Part shown: one piece after another, positions 1 through 8,505 of the stretch
Numbering within the stretch: position 1 is the first letter of the stretch
Layout: each line of letters starts with the position of its first letter
Assembly (NCBI RefSeq): GCF_004121055.1
Contig: NZ_PYAL01000001.1
Span: 62,001 to 126,000, forward strand
Direction: 5' to 3'
Length of the DNA: 64,000 bases
DNA from: Achromobacter aloeverae
Lineage (GTDB): Bacteria > Pseudomonadota > Gammaproteobacteria > Burkholderiales > Burkholderiaceae_B
The notes under the pieces: model-generated
The model's input: the letters and a program-made list of their open reading frames with translations, nothing else
What the model was told of the DNA's origin: nothing
Databases searched by the model: none
Program-made: the position numbers and the translations under genes

Positions 1-1
1 T

Positions 2-973
2 ATGAAAGCCGTTGTCGTCACGGAAGAGGGTTTGTCCTTGCAGGATGTGCCGGTGCCGGCCGTCGGCCCCTGCGATGTATTGGTCCGGGTGCATGCGTCC
101 TCGCTCAATCGCGCGGACCTGACCGTGGCGTCGGGACACCGGCACGGGAGCGTTGGCGGGCCCGGCACCATACCGGGCATGGAATGGGCGGGCGTCGTCG
201 AGGCTGTCGGGGCGGAGGTCACGGGATTCGCTCCCGGCGATCGCGTCATGGCCTCGGGCAAAAGCGGCTACGCCGAGTACGCGGTGACCGACTACGGGCG
301 TGTGTCCCTGCTGCCCGACCCTCGCATGGATTTCGCCCAGGCGGCCGTGCTGCCTGTTGCGCTGCAAACCATGCACGACGCCATCGTGACCAATGGCCGC
401 CTGCAGCGCGGCGAGGCGGTGCTGATCCAGGGCGCCAGCAGCGGCGTCGGCCTGATGGGGCTGCAAATCGCCAAGGCCATGGGGGCGGGGCTGGTGATCG
501 GATCGTCGACCCATGCCGGCCGCCGCGCCCAGCTGGCCGACTTCGGCGCGGATCTTGCCCTGGACACCAGCGACGCCGGCTGGGTGGATGCCGTTCTCCA
601 GGCGACGGATCAACGAGGGGTGAACCTCATCGTCGACCAGGTCTCGGGCCCTGTCATGAATGACAATATGCGGGCGACAGCCCTGTGCGGCCGTATCGTG
701 AACGTGGGTCGCCTGGGCGGCAGCCAGGCGCCCTTCGACTTCGACTTGCACGCCCTGCGACGCATCCAATATATCGGCGTCACCTTTCGCACGCGCAACG
801 TGGAGGAAGTCCGCGAGATCACCCGTCGGATGGCGGCCGACCTGTGGCCCCTGCTCCAGGCCGGCAAGCTGGGCCTGCCCATCGCCAAGGACTTTCCCCT
901 CGGCGATGCGGCCGCCGCGTTGGCCTTCATGAAAGAGAATCGCCACTTCGGCAAGATCCTGCTAAGGCCATAG
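2..973 (+). CDS. zinc-free quinone oxidoreductase-like MDR protein
   Basis: This 323-residue protein belongs to the medium-chain dehydrogenase/reductase superfamily, quinone oxidoreductase branch. Such enzymes reduce quinones or enones in the cytosol with NAD(P)H. The N-terminal GroES-like fold covers about residues 1-120, and the Rossmann domain begins near GASSGVG (144-150). The zinc-ligand cysteine clusters of the alcohol dehydrogenases are missing, which supports the zinc-free branch. The ATG at base 2 gives the usual MKAVVV-type start, so the gene is probably complete, although its upstream region lies outside the window. The true substrate cannot be read from the sequence. Confidence 0.85.
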   Translation: MKAVVVTEEGLSLQDVPVPAVGPCDVLVRVHASSLNRADLTVASGHRHGSVGGPGTIPGMEWAGVVEAVGAEVTGFAPGDRVMASGKSGYAEYAVTDYGRVSLLPDPRMDFAQAAVLPVALQTMHDAIVTNGRLQRGEAVLIQGASSGVGLMGLQIAKAMGAGLVIGSSTHAGRRAQLADFGADLALDTSDAGWVDAVLQATDQRGVNLIVDQVSGPVMNDNMRATALCGRIVNVGRLGGSQAPFDFDLHALRRIQYIGVTFRTRNVEEVREITRRMAADLWPLLQAGKLGLPIAKDFPLGDAAAALAFMKENRHFGKILLRP

Positions 974-1059
974 CCAAAGGTAGCGCGCTGACACATTTGT
1001 ATTAAATTTGGCGCCCGATCCGTCCCTTTGCGCGACCGGGCACGCTCGCGTATCACCCG

Positions 1060-1163
1060 AAAAAGAGAAGTAATCTTCTCTTTTTTGTGAGTTTTTTATA
1101 AAAAGAGAAGTTTGCTTCTCTTTTACGGGCGAGAGCAGTATCCTTTCCATATGGAAAGAATAC
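1060..1163. promoter_or_regulatory. three palindromes forming the likely hipBA operator/promoter
   Basis: Two perfect inverted repeats share the same 10-bp arms (AAAAGAGAAG / CTTCTCTTTT) around 4-nt centres, at 1060-1085 and 1101-1124. Their centres are 40 bp apart. A third, 26-bp palindrome at 1138-1163 has a single mismatched pair, is centred on CATATG 38 bp further on, and covers the hipB ATG. HipB proteins repress their own operon by binding several upstream palindromes, so autoregulation is the natural reading. The tract is much richer in A/T than its surroundings. No clear -35/-10 pair was identified. Confidence 0.65.
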
Positions 1164-1444
1164 TGCCCCGCTCTCTCGATCCCTTGGTCCAGGCGCTCAT
1201 CCAGTGCCGCAAGGAACAGCGCGTTTCGCAAGCCGATCTGGCTGAGGCCGCCGGCATTACCCGGCGCGCGCTTGTTGCTATCGAGAACAACGCCAGCGAT
1301 CCGACGTTGGGCACATTGCGCGCCCTCTTTACGGCGCTTGGCCATGACATTCTTGCGCGCCCCTTCGAGTCCGCGCCCACGCTTGACGATATCCTTCGCG
1401 AGAACGACCGGGGATATGGCAGCAAAGCGGAGCCGGACGCATGA
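1151..1444 (+). CDS. hipB: HipB-like antitoxin, XRE-family DNA-binding protein
   Basis: A 97-residue protein with an XRE/Cro helix-turn-helix (QADLAEAAGITRRALVAIEN, about residues 28-47), as in HipB antitoxins. These bind operator DNA as dimers and neutralise HipA. The following hipA-like gene overlaps its stop by 4 bp (ATGA), the usual antitoxin-toxin coupling. The ATG at 1151 was chosen; an in-frame TTG at 1112 lies inside the second palindrome and seems less likely. No strong ribosome-binding site precedes either, and the chosen ATG sits in the third palindrome, so bound repressor could also block initiation. Confidence 0.85.
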   Translation: MERILPRSLDPLVQALIQCRKEQRVSQADLAEAAGITRRALVAIENNASDPTLGTLRALFTALGHDILARPFESAPTLDDILRENDRGYGSKAEPDA

Positions 1445-2778
1445 AACTCGATGTGTACGTTCAACATCGCCTCGCAGGCACGCTCGATCAGACAGGGATA
1501 GGACGCTTTGTCTTTACCTACCTGCCGGATACGCCGCGCGAGTTGGCGGTATCCCTGCTGATGCCCGTGCGTCCCGAAAGCTGGATCAGTCCGATACTGC
1601 ATCCCGTTTTCCAGGTTTCCCTGCCCGAGGGCGCGCTGCGACAGATCATCGAACGCATTTTTGCGAAGAAGTTCGAGCGATTCGGCGATATGGAGCTACT
1701 TGCCGTTTCGGGAGAAAACCTGGTCGGCCAGGTGCAAGTCGTCCCGCATGGAGAGACGCCCGCAAATCGCAGTACGGGGGATACGCTGGTGCATCTTCTG
1801 TCCGTCGATGTAAAGGTGCTGGTCGATCACTATCTGGGAGAAAGTGCGCACGAGTCGGGTGTCTCTGGAGGACTGCCAAAATTCCTGGCGCGCAGCCCCA
1901 TCGAGGCCGAAGGGGGCCGGGCCACATTGCCCTTGGACAAGTGGATCGTGAAGCTCAACGATCCTGACCATCCCTACATTGTCCTGCTGGAGCATTTCGG
2001 TCAAATGGCGGCGAGAGAAATGGGGCTGCCATCCGCGGAGACGCAGCTCGCAGGCGACTATAGCCGCCTGCTCGTCAAGCGCTTCGATGTCGATGAGACA
2101 GGAACGCAATTGGGGTTCGAAGACATGTGCGCCCTGCTCGCCCTGCCCTCGCGGGACAAGTTCAGCGGTTCGGTGGAGCGCATCGTGAAGACCATACGCG
2201 CTTATTGCCCTGGAATCTCGGGCCAGCGCAACGTCGATCTCTTTTACGGCCAATACCTGCTGGCGGCGGCGATACGCAACGGTGATGCGCATTTGAAAAA
2301 TTTCGGGCTGGTCTACTACCCAGGCCGGACGCCGAAGCTGGCACCTGTCTACGACATGTTGACCATGGCAGTCTATGCGCCGCGCGATGAGACAGGGGAA
2401 GCCCAGGACGGCATGGCGCTCACCTTGGGCGGCACCAAACGATGGCCGGCGCAGCGGGAGTTCGATCTCTTGGCGCAGGCGTGCAATATCGGCGCAGCAC
2501 GCCGACGCCACTGGCTCCATCTGCTGGGCAAGGCGCTCCTATCGACCGCCGACCAGGTTATCGAGTTCCAGCGGCAACATCCGGGACATGGCTTTATCGC
2601 GCAAGGCGCCCGCATGCTCGAGTTGTGGTCATTGGGCGTGCGGCCGCTGGACAGCGAGTGCGCTGATCTGCTTCTCCAGAAGTCAGCGGCCTTGTACGCG
2701 GACGGGCAATCCGGCCCGGATGCATCGCCGCCGGTCGCCAGGCGCCGCCGCCGTCGCACGATCATGGGCGGCCTCTGA
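1441..2778 (+). CDS. hipA: HipA-like serine/threonine kinase toxin
   Basis: A 445-residue HipA-family kinase. In Escherichia coli HipA phosphorylates glutamyl-tRNA synthetase and causes growth arrest and persistence. Visible hallmarks are the ATP-loop motif VSGGLPK (141-147), the LLVKRFD segment (210-216), the catalytic-loop NGDAHLKN (280-287, catalytic Asp282) and the metal-binding Asp305 in APVYDML. All active-site elements look intact, so this should be a working kinase. The C-terminus carries a run of six arginines. It is translationally coupled to the antitoxin gene. The target in this organism is unknown. Confidence 0.88.
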   Translation: MKLDVYVQHRLAGTLDQTGIGRFVFTYLPDTPRELAVSLLMPVRPESWISPILHPVFQVSLPEGALRQIIERIFAKKFERFGDMELLAVSGENLVGQVQVVPHGETPANRSTGDTLVHLLSVDVKVLVDHYLGESAHESGVSGGLPKFLARSPIEAEGGRATLPLDKWIVKLNDPDHPYIVLLEHFGQMAAREMGLPSAETQLAGDYSRLLVKRFDVDETGTQLGFEDMCALLALPSRDKFSGSVERIVKTIRAYCPGISGQRNVDLFYGQYLLAAAIRNGDAHLKNFGLVYYPGRTPKLAPVYDMLTMAVYAPRDETGEAQDGMALTLGGTKRWPAQREFDLLAQACNIGAARRRHWLHLLGKALLSTADQVIEFQRQHPGHGFIAQGARMLELWSLGVRPLDSECADLLLQKSAALYADGQSGPDASPPVARRRRRRTIMGGL

Positions 2779-2882
2779 CGCTATTCAGCAGGACGGCCAT
2801 CCGGCAGCGGCGCATCGACATATGCGCATCACATTGGGACGGCATCATCTCCGTCGCCGGGAGGCCGGCAGGAGTTTGCCCC

Positions 2883-3779
2883 GTGACCCTTACCCAGATC
2901 CGCACCTTCATCGCCGTGGTCCAGCATGGTGGCTTCAGCGCCGCCGCGCGTTCGATCGGCGCCAGCCACAGCACCCTGATCTCGCAGATCCAGATGCTGG
3001 AACGCGAATACGGCGCCGAGCTGTTCCATCGGCGCGGCCGCCGCGTCGAACTGTCGGCGGTGGGCTTGCAACTGCTGCCCATGGCGCGCCGCATGCTGGC
3101 CCTGGAAAGCGAAATGCGGCTGCTGCTGGACGACAGCGGCCAGATGCGGCGCGGATCCCTGCGCGTCGGCGCCGTGGGCCCCTACCACGTGACCGAGATG
3201 ATCGAGTCCTATCACGCGCGCCATCCCGGCATCAGCCTGTCGGTGAAACTGGGCAATTCCGAAGTGGTGCTCGACGACCTGGACAAGTACGTCTGCGACG
3301 TGGCCGTGGTGGCCAGCCGCGCGGCCGACGACCGCTACCATATGCAGTCCTATGCCCGCTATCCCGTCATCGCCTTCGTGCGCGGGAACCATGCCCATGC
3401 CCAGCGTGAGAGCATCACGCTGGACGAACTGGCCGGGCAGCCCCTGCTGATGCGGGAAACGGGATCGACCACCCGCAAGGCGCTGGAAGACGCCATGGAG
3501 AAACGCGGCCTCACGCCCCGTGTCGCCATGGAGATCGGCAGCCGCGAGGCCCTGCGGGAAGCCGTGGCGCGCGGCCTGGGCGTGGGCACGGTCTCGCAAT
3601 CGGAGTACGTGCCCGATCCGCGCCTGGTGCCGCTGCGCATCGAGGGCGACCTGGTTTCCACGAACATCCATGTCTGCTGCCTGCGCGAACGGCGCGACAG
3701 CCGCCTGATCGCGTCCTTCTTCGACGCCGTGCGGGCGAGGTCGGCGGCAGGTGCGGGCGGCCAGCCCGCGCCGGGCTGA
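2883..3779 (+). CDS. LysR-family transcriptional regulator
   Basis: A 298-residue LysR-type regulator. The winged helix-turn-helix spans about residues 1-60 (LTQIRTFIAVVQHGGFSAAA is typical), followed by the two-lobed inducer-binding domain. The start is GTG, with GGAG about 8 nt upstream. It stands alone between hipA and the convergent ModA-like gene, and no obvious partner operon is divergent from it, so its target and co-inducer are unknown. Confidence 0.9.
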   Translation: MTLTQIRTFIAVVQHGGFSAAARSIGASHSTLISQIQMLEREYGAELFHRRGRRVELSAVGLQLLPMARRMLALESEMRLLLDDSGQMRRGSLRVGAVGPYHVTEMIESYHARHPGISLSVKLGNSEVVLDDLDKYVCDVAVVASRAADDRYHMQSYARYPVIAFVRGNHAHAQRESITLDELAGQPLLMRETGSTTRKALEDAMEKRGLTPRVAMEIGSREALREAVARGLGVGTVSQSEYVPDPRLVPLRIEGDLVSTNIHVCCLRERRDSRLIASFFDAVRARSAAGAGGQPAPG

Positions 3780-3791
3780 CGTTCCGCAACC

Positions 3792-3830
3792 GGGCGGGCG
3801 GCGCTGCGATATCGGGCGCCCTGCCCGCCC
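3792..3830. terminator. stem-loop between convergent genes
   Basis: An interrupted inverted repeat pairs GGGCGGGC (3792-3799) with GCCCGCCC (3823-3830), and GGCGC with GCGCC inside it, around an 11-nt loop. It lies between the stop of the LysR gene and the stop of the ModA-like gene. There is no T-run on either side, so it is at best a weak or factor-assisted bidirectional terminator. Confidence 0.35.
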
Positions 3831-3875
3831 CGTCCTCCCCGCATCGCCGGCCCTGCCACGCCGACCCGCCGTGCT

Positions 3876-4625
3876 TCAGGCCGCGTGCAGCGCGGTGTAC
3901 AGGTCCTCGCCGAACAGCGGGTCCAGTCCGCTGGCCACGATTTCGGGCGCCGCGGCGTCGGACGCAAGAAAACGCGCCACGGCGCGCGCGCGCTCGATGT
4001 CGCGGCTCCAGGCCACGGCGCCGGTGGCCACCCACACATAGGACTGCAGCTCGTCGGGAATGGGCGTGATATGCGCGATGCCCGGGACCGGCCGCAGCTC
4101 GCTCACCTGCTGGAACGCGAGGTCGGCTTCGCCGCGCGCCACCACCGCGCCGGTGCGCTCGCCGTTGCCGACGAAGCGGCTTTTGGGCAGGCACTCCTTG
4201 TCTATCCCCAAGCGGTGGTATAGCTGGGTGGTCAGGTATTTGCCGCTTTCGCTGGCGGAATAGGCAATGCTGCGCGCGCGCAGGAAGGTGCGCTTCAACG
4301 CGTCCGGGCTGCTGGCGTCGGGCGGCGGCTCGCCAGCGCGCACGGCGACCGCGGCTACCGACCGGGCGATCAGCGTGCGCGTGTCCGCCAGGATGTGGCG
4401 GGCCTGGACGAAATTCACCATGTTCGGCTCGGCGACGATGACCAGGTCCGCCGGCTCCCGGCGGCGCAGGCGATTCGGAATCGATTGCTCGCCCGTGCCT
4501 ATCGACGTCGTGAGGGTGACGACAGGCTGGCCGGTATAGGCTTCGATCGCGGGGATCAGGGCAAGGTGCGCGGCAGTGAACACACCGGAAGTCATGACGC
4601 GGAATGCGTCCTTGCTGTCTCTCAT
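3876..4625 (-). CDS. ModA-like periplasmic substrate-binding protein
   Basis: A 249-residue type-2 periplasmic-binding-fold protein resembling ModA (molybdate) or related anion-binding receptors. Seen are the VMTSGVF-type opening strand, the ADLVIVAEP segment and the closing ARFLASDAAAPEIVASGLDPL region. No signal peptide is obvious, which is odd for a periplasmic receptor; it may be cytosolic or the start may be wrong. The ATG at 4625 overlaps the Bug receptor stop (TGATG), so the two are translationally coupled behind one sigma-54 promoter. No ModB or ModC partner is present, so molybdate transport is unlikely; a small organic anion is an alternative ligand. Confidence 0.75.
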   Translation of the reverse strand: MRDSKDAFRVMTSGVFTAAHLALIPAIEAYTGQPVVTLTTSIGTGEQSIPNRLRRREPADLVIVAEPNMVNFVQARHILADTRTLIARSVAAVAVRAGEPPPDASSPDALKRTFLRARSIAYSASESGKYLTTQLYHRLGIDKECLPKSRFVGNGERTGAVVARGEADLAFQQVSELRPVPGIAHITPIPDELQSYVWVATGAVAWSRDIERARAVARFLASDAAAPEIVASGLDPLFGEDLYTALHAA

Positions 4626-5638
4626 CAATCAACCTTGATATGGGCTTCGGAAACGACCTTCTGCCAGACGCCGATCTCCGTCTCGATCTGCGCGCGCAAT
4701 TGCTCCGGCGTGCCGGGAGCAGCCTGGTCGCCTTCCATGCTCAGCTGGCGTCCGACTTCGGGCTTGACGATGGCCGCGTTCAGCGCCTGGTTCAACTTCT
4801 GCTGCACGTCTTGTGGCAAGCCCTTGGGTGCGATCAGCCCGTACCAGATCACCACCTGGTAGCCTGGCACGCCGGCCTGTGCCACGGTGGGCAGGGACGG
4901 CATATCGGACCAGGTTTCCGGCAGCGTCTGCGCGAGCGCCTTCAGCCGGCCGTCCTTGATATAGGGCATGGCCGCGCCCGGCGTGCTGAAGAAAACATCG
5001 GTGCGTCCGGCCAGGGTGTCCATCACCGCGGGGCCGGTGCCCCGGTAAGGCACGTGGGTCATCTTGATCCCGGCGTCCTTCATGAACAGCTCGGTCGCCA
5101 GGTGCGAGATCCCGCCCACGCCGGACGAGGCGAAGGACAAGGCGCCATGCCTGGCCTTCGCCAGTTCGATCAACTGCGGCAGGCTGTTGGCGGCAATGCT
5201 GCTGGACGTGGTGACCAGGAAGGGACCGCGCGCGATCATGCCGACCGGCGTCATGTCCTTCACCGGGTCGAAAGGCAGCTGGTAGAGGCTGGCATTGACG
5301 GCGTAGCTGTTCGAGATCAGCGTCAGCGTGTAGCCATCCGGCTTCGCCCGGATGCCCGATGCGACACCGATCTTGCCGCCGGCCCCGACCATGTTCTCGA
5401 CCACTACCGGCTGGCCCAGGGACTCGGTCAGCAGCTTGCCGATGGTGCGCCCCACCGCGTCGTTGCCGCCGCCCGGCGCGAACGGGATGATGAGCTTGAT
5501 CTGGTGCTCCGGGTAGGCCGCGGCGGCGGGCGCCCCCACGCCCAGGGTCGCCGCGCAGGCCAATGAGGCATAGGCCGCCATGGCGAGCGCGCGCGCTGCC
5601 AGGCCATCGGTCCGGCCCAGGGTCTTGCTGTTGAACAT
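4625..5638 (-). CDS. Bug/TctC-family tripartite tricarboxylate receptor protein
   Basis: A 337-residue extracytoplasmic solute receptor of the Bug (TctC) family, which bind carboxylates and related small organic molecules. A Sec-type signal precedes the mature start near AYPEHQIK. Family hallmarks are IIPFAPGGGNDAVGR, the VVVENMVGAGG strand and KPDGYTL. The start at 5638 is set by GAGGAG 7 nt upstream. No TctA or TctB membrane genes adjoin it. It is the first gene of a leftward operon whose promoter has a sigma-54 signature, divergent from a PrpR-like activator that probably controls it. Confidence 0.9.
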   Translation of the reverse strand: MFNSKTLGRTDGLAARALAMAAYASLACAATLGVGAPAAAAYPEHQIKLIIPFAPGGGNDAVGRTIGKLLTESLGQPVVVENMVGAGGKIGVASGIRAKPDGYTLTLISNSYAVNASLYQLPFDPVKDMTPVGMIARGPFLVTTSSSIAANSLPQLIELAKARHGALSFASSGVGGISHLATELFMKDAGIKMTHVPYRGTGPAVMDTLAGRTDVFFSTPGAAMPYIKDGRLKALAQTLPETWSDMPSLPTVAQAGVPGYQVVIWYGLIAPKGLPQDVQQKLNQALNAAIVKPEVGRQLSMEGDQAAPGTPEQLRAQIETEIGVWQKVVSEAHIKVD

Positions 5639-5692
5639 GAGGTCTCCTCGCTGCACCATCAACGGTGCATGTCAGTGTTGAGTGATGTGGAA

Positions 5693-5709
5693 AGCAATAT
5701 GGATGCCAA
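5693..5709 (-). promoter_or_regulatory. sigma-54 (-24/-12) promoter of the Bug/ModA-like operon
   Basis: Read on the minus strand the sequence is TTGGCATCCATATTGCT. It has GG-N10-GC spacing and both conserved boxes (TTGGCA and TTGCT) of RpoN promoters. Transcription would begin about 12 nt downstream, giving a leader of roughly 45 nt before the receptor ATG. The divergent gene encodes a sigma-54 activator with GAFTGA, which fits. Confidence 0.75.
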
Positions 5710-5773
5710 GTTTCACGATTCCAAAAACAATATCTGAATCAAATACTTGGAAATGTCTTTTGTTTTGTGCTGG

Positions 5774-5806
5774 GTTTCATGTTCCAATCATTGGAACATA
5801 TGAAAC
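5774..5806. promoter_or_regulatory. palindromic upstream activator site
   Basis: A perfect 19-bp palindrome (TGTTCCAAT-C-ATTGGAACA, 5780-5798) is flanked by inverted GTTTCA / TGAAAC repeats. It lies about 70 bp upstream of the -24 element of the leftward sigma-54 promoter, the usual enhancer position, and 20 bp before the activator's own ATG, so it may also mediate autoregulation. Separate TTCCAA (5719-5724) and TTGGAA (5747-5752) half-sites repeat its core. Confidence 0.65.
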
Positions 5807-5818
5807 AGACAATGAAAC

Positions 5819-7753
5819 ATGAGCCAGCTGTCCGGGAATGAGCCCTTGCCCGTGATCTGGGCGATCAGCGGACACCGCCTGACCGATGTCTTCCGCCAGG
5901 TGGCGCCCGAGATGGAAGACCGCGCCTCGATATCCATCATCCACCGCGGCTATGAAAGCGCCCTGGCGGAAATCGAACGGCGCGGTGAACGCCATCCCTG
6001 CGACGTCATCGTGGCCTCGGGCAGCCACGGCGCCTTCCTGCGGCGCAATGTGTCCTACCCGGTCGCGTTGGTGAAGGTGGGCGGGTCGGACCTGCTGGCG
6101 GCCCTGTGCAAGGCGAGGCAGCTTTCCGACCGCATCGCCATCCTGATGCTCAAGCGCATTCCGCCGGAACTGAAGCGCTTCGCCAGCCTGTTCTCCCTGC
6201 CCCTTGTGCTGCGTGCCTACGAAACCGCCGAGGAGGCCCGGCACTGCCTGCGGCAGCTCGCCAGCGATGGCATCCAGGTGGTGGTGGGACCGGGCCAGGT
6301 GGCGGACCTCGCCGACGAGGCGGGGCTGACGGGCGTGCTGGTCTATTCCGCCGAGTCGGTGCGCGTGGCCTTCGATGACGCGATCGAAATGGCCGCCGCG
6401 CAGCGGGCGGAGAAGTCTCGCCGTACCCAGCTCGATTCGATCCTGTACCACCTGGGCGACGGCGTGGTCGCCCTCGACATGGCGGGCCGGGTGGTCATGG
6501 CCAATCCCGCCGCCGAACAGCTCACCGGCAGGCCGGTGCGCAATGCGCTGGGCCGTTCGCTGGGCGACGTGCTGCCGGCGCTGCAACTGGGCCAGGTCAT
6601 CACGCGCGGCGCGCCCGAGCTGGGCGCGGTGCAGGAACTGGCCGGCAAATCCATCGTGGTCGACCGCGTTCCCTTGTTCGATGAAGGGAAGCAGACCGGC
6701 GCCGTGCTGACCCTGCACGGCTCGAACCGGCTGGAACTCGCGGTCAGCAAGCTGCGGGCGCATACCCATCGGCGTTCGCAGGTGGCCAGGTACCAGCTGG
6801 ATGACGTCGTATCGGCGTCGCCCGCCATGCAGCGGGTGATCGCGCAATGCAAGGTTTTCGCGCAGCACAGCGACGCCGGCATCCTGATACACGGCGAAAG
6901 CGGCACCGGCAAGGAGTTGCTGGCGCAAGGTATCCACAACGCCAGCCGCCGCGCCCGCCATCCTTTTATCGCGACCAACTGCGGCGCGTTTACCGAGACC
7001 CTGCTGGAAAGCGAGCTGTTCGGCTACGACGAAGGCGCGTTCACGGGCGCGCGCAAGCAAGGCAAGGCGGGCCTGTTCGAGGCGGCCAACGGCGGGACGC
7101 TGTTCCTCGATGAGATCGGCGAAATGCCCCTGCCCTTGCAGACCCGCTTGCTGCGCGCCTTGCAGGAAAAGGAAATCATGCGCGTGGGCAGCGTCGATCC
7201 CCTCCCCGTCGACGTGCGCGTGGTGGCGGCGACGCACAGGGACCTGGCCGCCATGGTGGGGACCGGCCGCTTTCGCGAAGACCTGTTCTACCGCCTGAAT
7301 ATTCTCCGTGTCGATGTGCCGCCGCTACGGGAGCGCCCGCAGGATATCGAAGTGCTGGTGCGCAACCGGGTGCCCGCGGCACTCGCGCGGATCGGCCTGG
7401 AAGCCCTGTCCGTGGAAGTGCTGGCCGCCGTGCTGCCGTCGATGCGGCGCTATGCCTGGCCGGGCAATGTGCGCGAGCTGGAGAATGCGATCGAGCGGCT
7501 GACCATGATCTGCCTGGCCAATGGCGGCGCCATCCGGCCCGCCGAGATCAACGACCTGCTCGATGCCGCCGCGCACCGGCCACGGCGTCCCGATGCGGTC
7601 GCGCCCGCGACGCCGCGCCGGCGCCGGCCGCGCCCGAGCCGCGAGGACGCCGAGCGCACGCTGGCGGACTGCCACGGGGATCACCAGGAAGCCGCGCGCC
7701 GGCTGGGCGTGAGCCGCACCACGCTGTGGCGCTGGCTGACGCAGGCAGCATGA
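5819..7753 (+). CDS. PrpR-like sigma-54-dependent transcriptional activator
   Basis: A 644-residue enhancer-binding protein. The N-terminal region to about residue 190 resembles the PrpR ligand-sensing domain ([15 protein letters not shown]), followed by a PAS domain (about 205-310). The AAA+ domain has Walker A GESGTGKE, an intact sigma-54-contacting GAFTGA loop (406-411) and Walker [10 protein letters not shown] Fis-type helix-turn-helix ends the protein ([14 protein letters not shown]). PrpR itself senses 2-methylcitrate, but no prp genes are here. It probably drives the divergent receptor operon in response to a carboxylate. No Shine-Dalgarno is evident before the ATG. Confidence 0.9.
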   Translation: MSQLSGNEPLPVIWAISGHRLTDVFRQVAPEMEDRASISIIHRGYESALAEIERRGERHPCDVIVASGSHGAFLRRNVSYPVALVKVGGSDLLAALCKARQLSDRIAILMLKRIPPELKRFASLFSLPLVLRAYETAEEARHCLRQLASDGIQVVVGPGQVADLADEAGLTGVLVYSAESVRVAFDDAIEMAAAQRAEKSRRTQLDSILYHLGDGVVALDMAGRVVMANPAAEQLTGRPVRNALGRSLGDVLPALQLGQVITRGAPELGAVQELAGKSIVVDRVPLFDEGKQTGAVLTLHGSNRLELAVSKLRAHTHRRSQVARYQLDDVVSASPAMQRVIAQCKVFAQHSDAGILIHGESGTGKELLAQGIHNASRRARHPFIATNCGAFTETLLESELFGYDEGAFTGARKQGKAGLFEAANGGTLFLDEIGEMPLPLQTRLLRALQEKEIMRVGSVDPLPVDVRVVAATHRDLAAMVGTGRFREDLFYRLNILRVDVPPLRERPQDIEVLVRNRVPAALARIGLEALSVEVLAAVLPSMRRYAWPGNVRELENAIERLTMICLANGGAIRPAEINDLLDAAAHRPRRPDAVAPATPRRRRPRPSREDAERTLADCHGDHQEAARRLGVSRTTLWRWLTQAA

Positions 7754-7816
7754 TCGGAACCGCCGGATCACCTATCCTTTCATGAACCTCCCATCAACGC
7801 CTTATCAACGCCTCCC

Positions 7817-8371
7817 ATGACCAAAAAGACCCCGCCTCGCGCCGTGCCAGCCGTCATGCCCGACCTGGAGCCGGTTCGCATCCTCTCATCCGCGCACCTG
7901 GCCGACGGCCCCCACGCCGAATTATCGGAGCTGGAATTCGGGCTGATCATTGCGCAGAATGCGTTCAGCCGCTGGGTGACGCGCTGCATGGCTGCCGCCG
8001 GCGAACCGGACCTGGCGTTCAACGACATCCTGGTGCTGCACCACGTGCATCACCGCGAGCGCGGGAAGAAGCTTGCCGACATCTGCTTCACCCTCAATTA
8101 CGAAGACACCCACGTCATCAACTATTCGCTGAAGAAGCTCGCCGGGCTGGGACTGGTCCAAGGCGAAAAAGCCGGCAAGGAAGTCCTCTACTCGACCACC
8201 GAAGCCGGGTCCGTCCTGATCGATCGTTTCCGCGCCATACGCGGGCGCTGCCTGCTGGCGGGCATCGAGGGCGACCTGGCGGATGGCGCTTCCCACGCCG
8301 AGGTCGCGCGGCGCCTGCGCATGCTCTCCGGCCTCTACGACCAGGCAGCACGGGCCGCCTCCTCGCTTTGA
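7817..8371 (+). CDS. MarR-type winged-helix regulator
   Basis: A 184-residue protein with a MarR-like winged helix in the middle (FNDILVLHHVHHRERGKKLA through YSLKKLAGLGLVQGEKAGKE, about residues 70-120). It starts 63 bp after the PrpR-like gene, in the same direction, so it may be co-transcribed. Proteins of this branch are usually called predicted MarR-family regulators without a known ligand. The start follows family length only loosely; the first 35 residues are poorly conserved in appearance. Confidence 0.8.
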   Translation: MTKKTPPRAVPAVMPDLEPVRILSSAHLADGPHAELSELEFGLIIAQNAFSRWVTRCMAAAGEPDLAFNDILVLHHVHHRERGKKLADICFTLNYEDTHVINYSLKKLAGLGLVQGEKAGKEVLYSTTEAGSVLIDRFRAIRGRCLLAGIEGDLADGASHAEVARRLRMLSGLYDQAARAASSL

Positions 8372-8413
8372 CCGAGGGCAACGGGCAAGGTTGACAGCCG
8401 ATGGAAAGGCTAC

Positions 8414-8458
8414 GAAACGAATAGCCGTGAAACGAATGGCGATGAAATGCGCAACGAT
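8414..8458 (+). repeat. 15-bp imperfect tandem repeat upstream of pectate lyase
   Basis: Two adjacent 15-bp units, GAAACGAATAGCCGT and GAAACGAATGGCGAT, differ at two positions and are followed by a more diverged third unit starting GAAATGCGC. They lie 50-90 bp before the pectate lyase ATG. They could be regulator sites or simple slippage products; nothing further can be said from one copy. Confidence 0.5.
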
Positions 8459-8505
8459 AGGTCCTAGAAACGACCATGCCACCGCAATGACATGGATGAA
8501 CCCAT

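Noticed and set aside
1060-1124. Terminators of the first gene
   Set aside because: The repeats are A/T-rich palindromes with identical arms, located in front of hipB. Weak stems without G/C content make termination unlikely, and an operator role fits better.
5777-7237. A 486-codon antisense frame over the PrpR-like gene
   Set aside because: It would cover the enhancer palindrome and lacks any recognisable domain.
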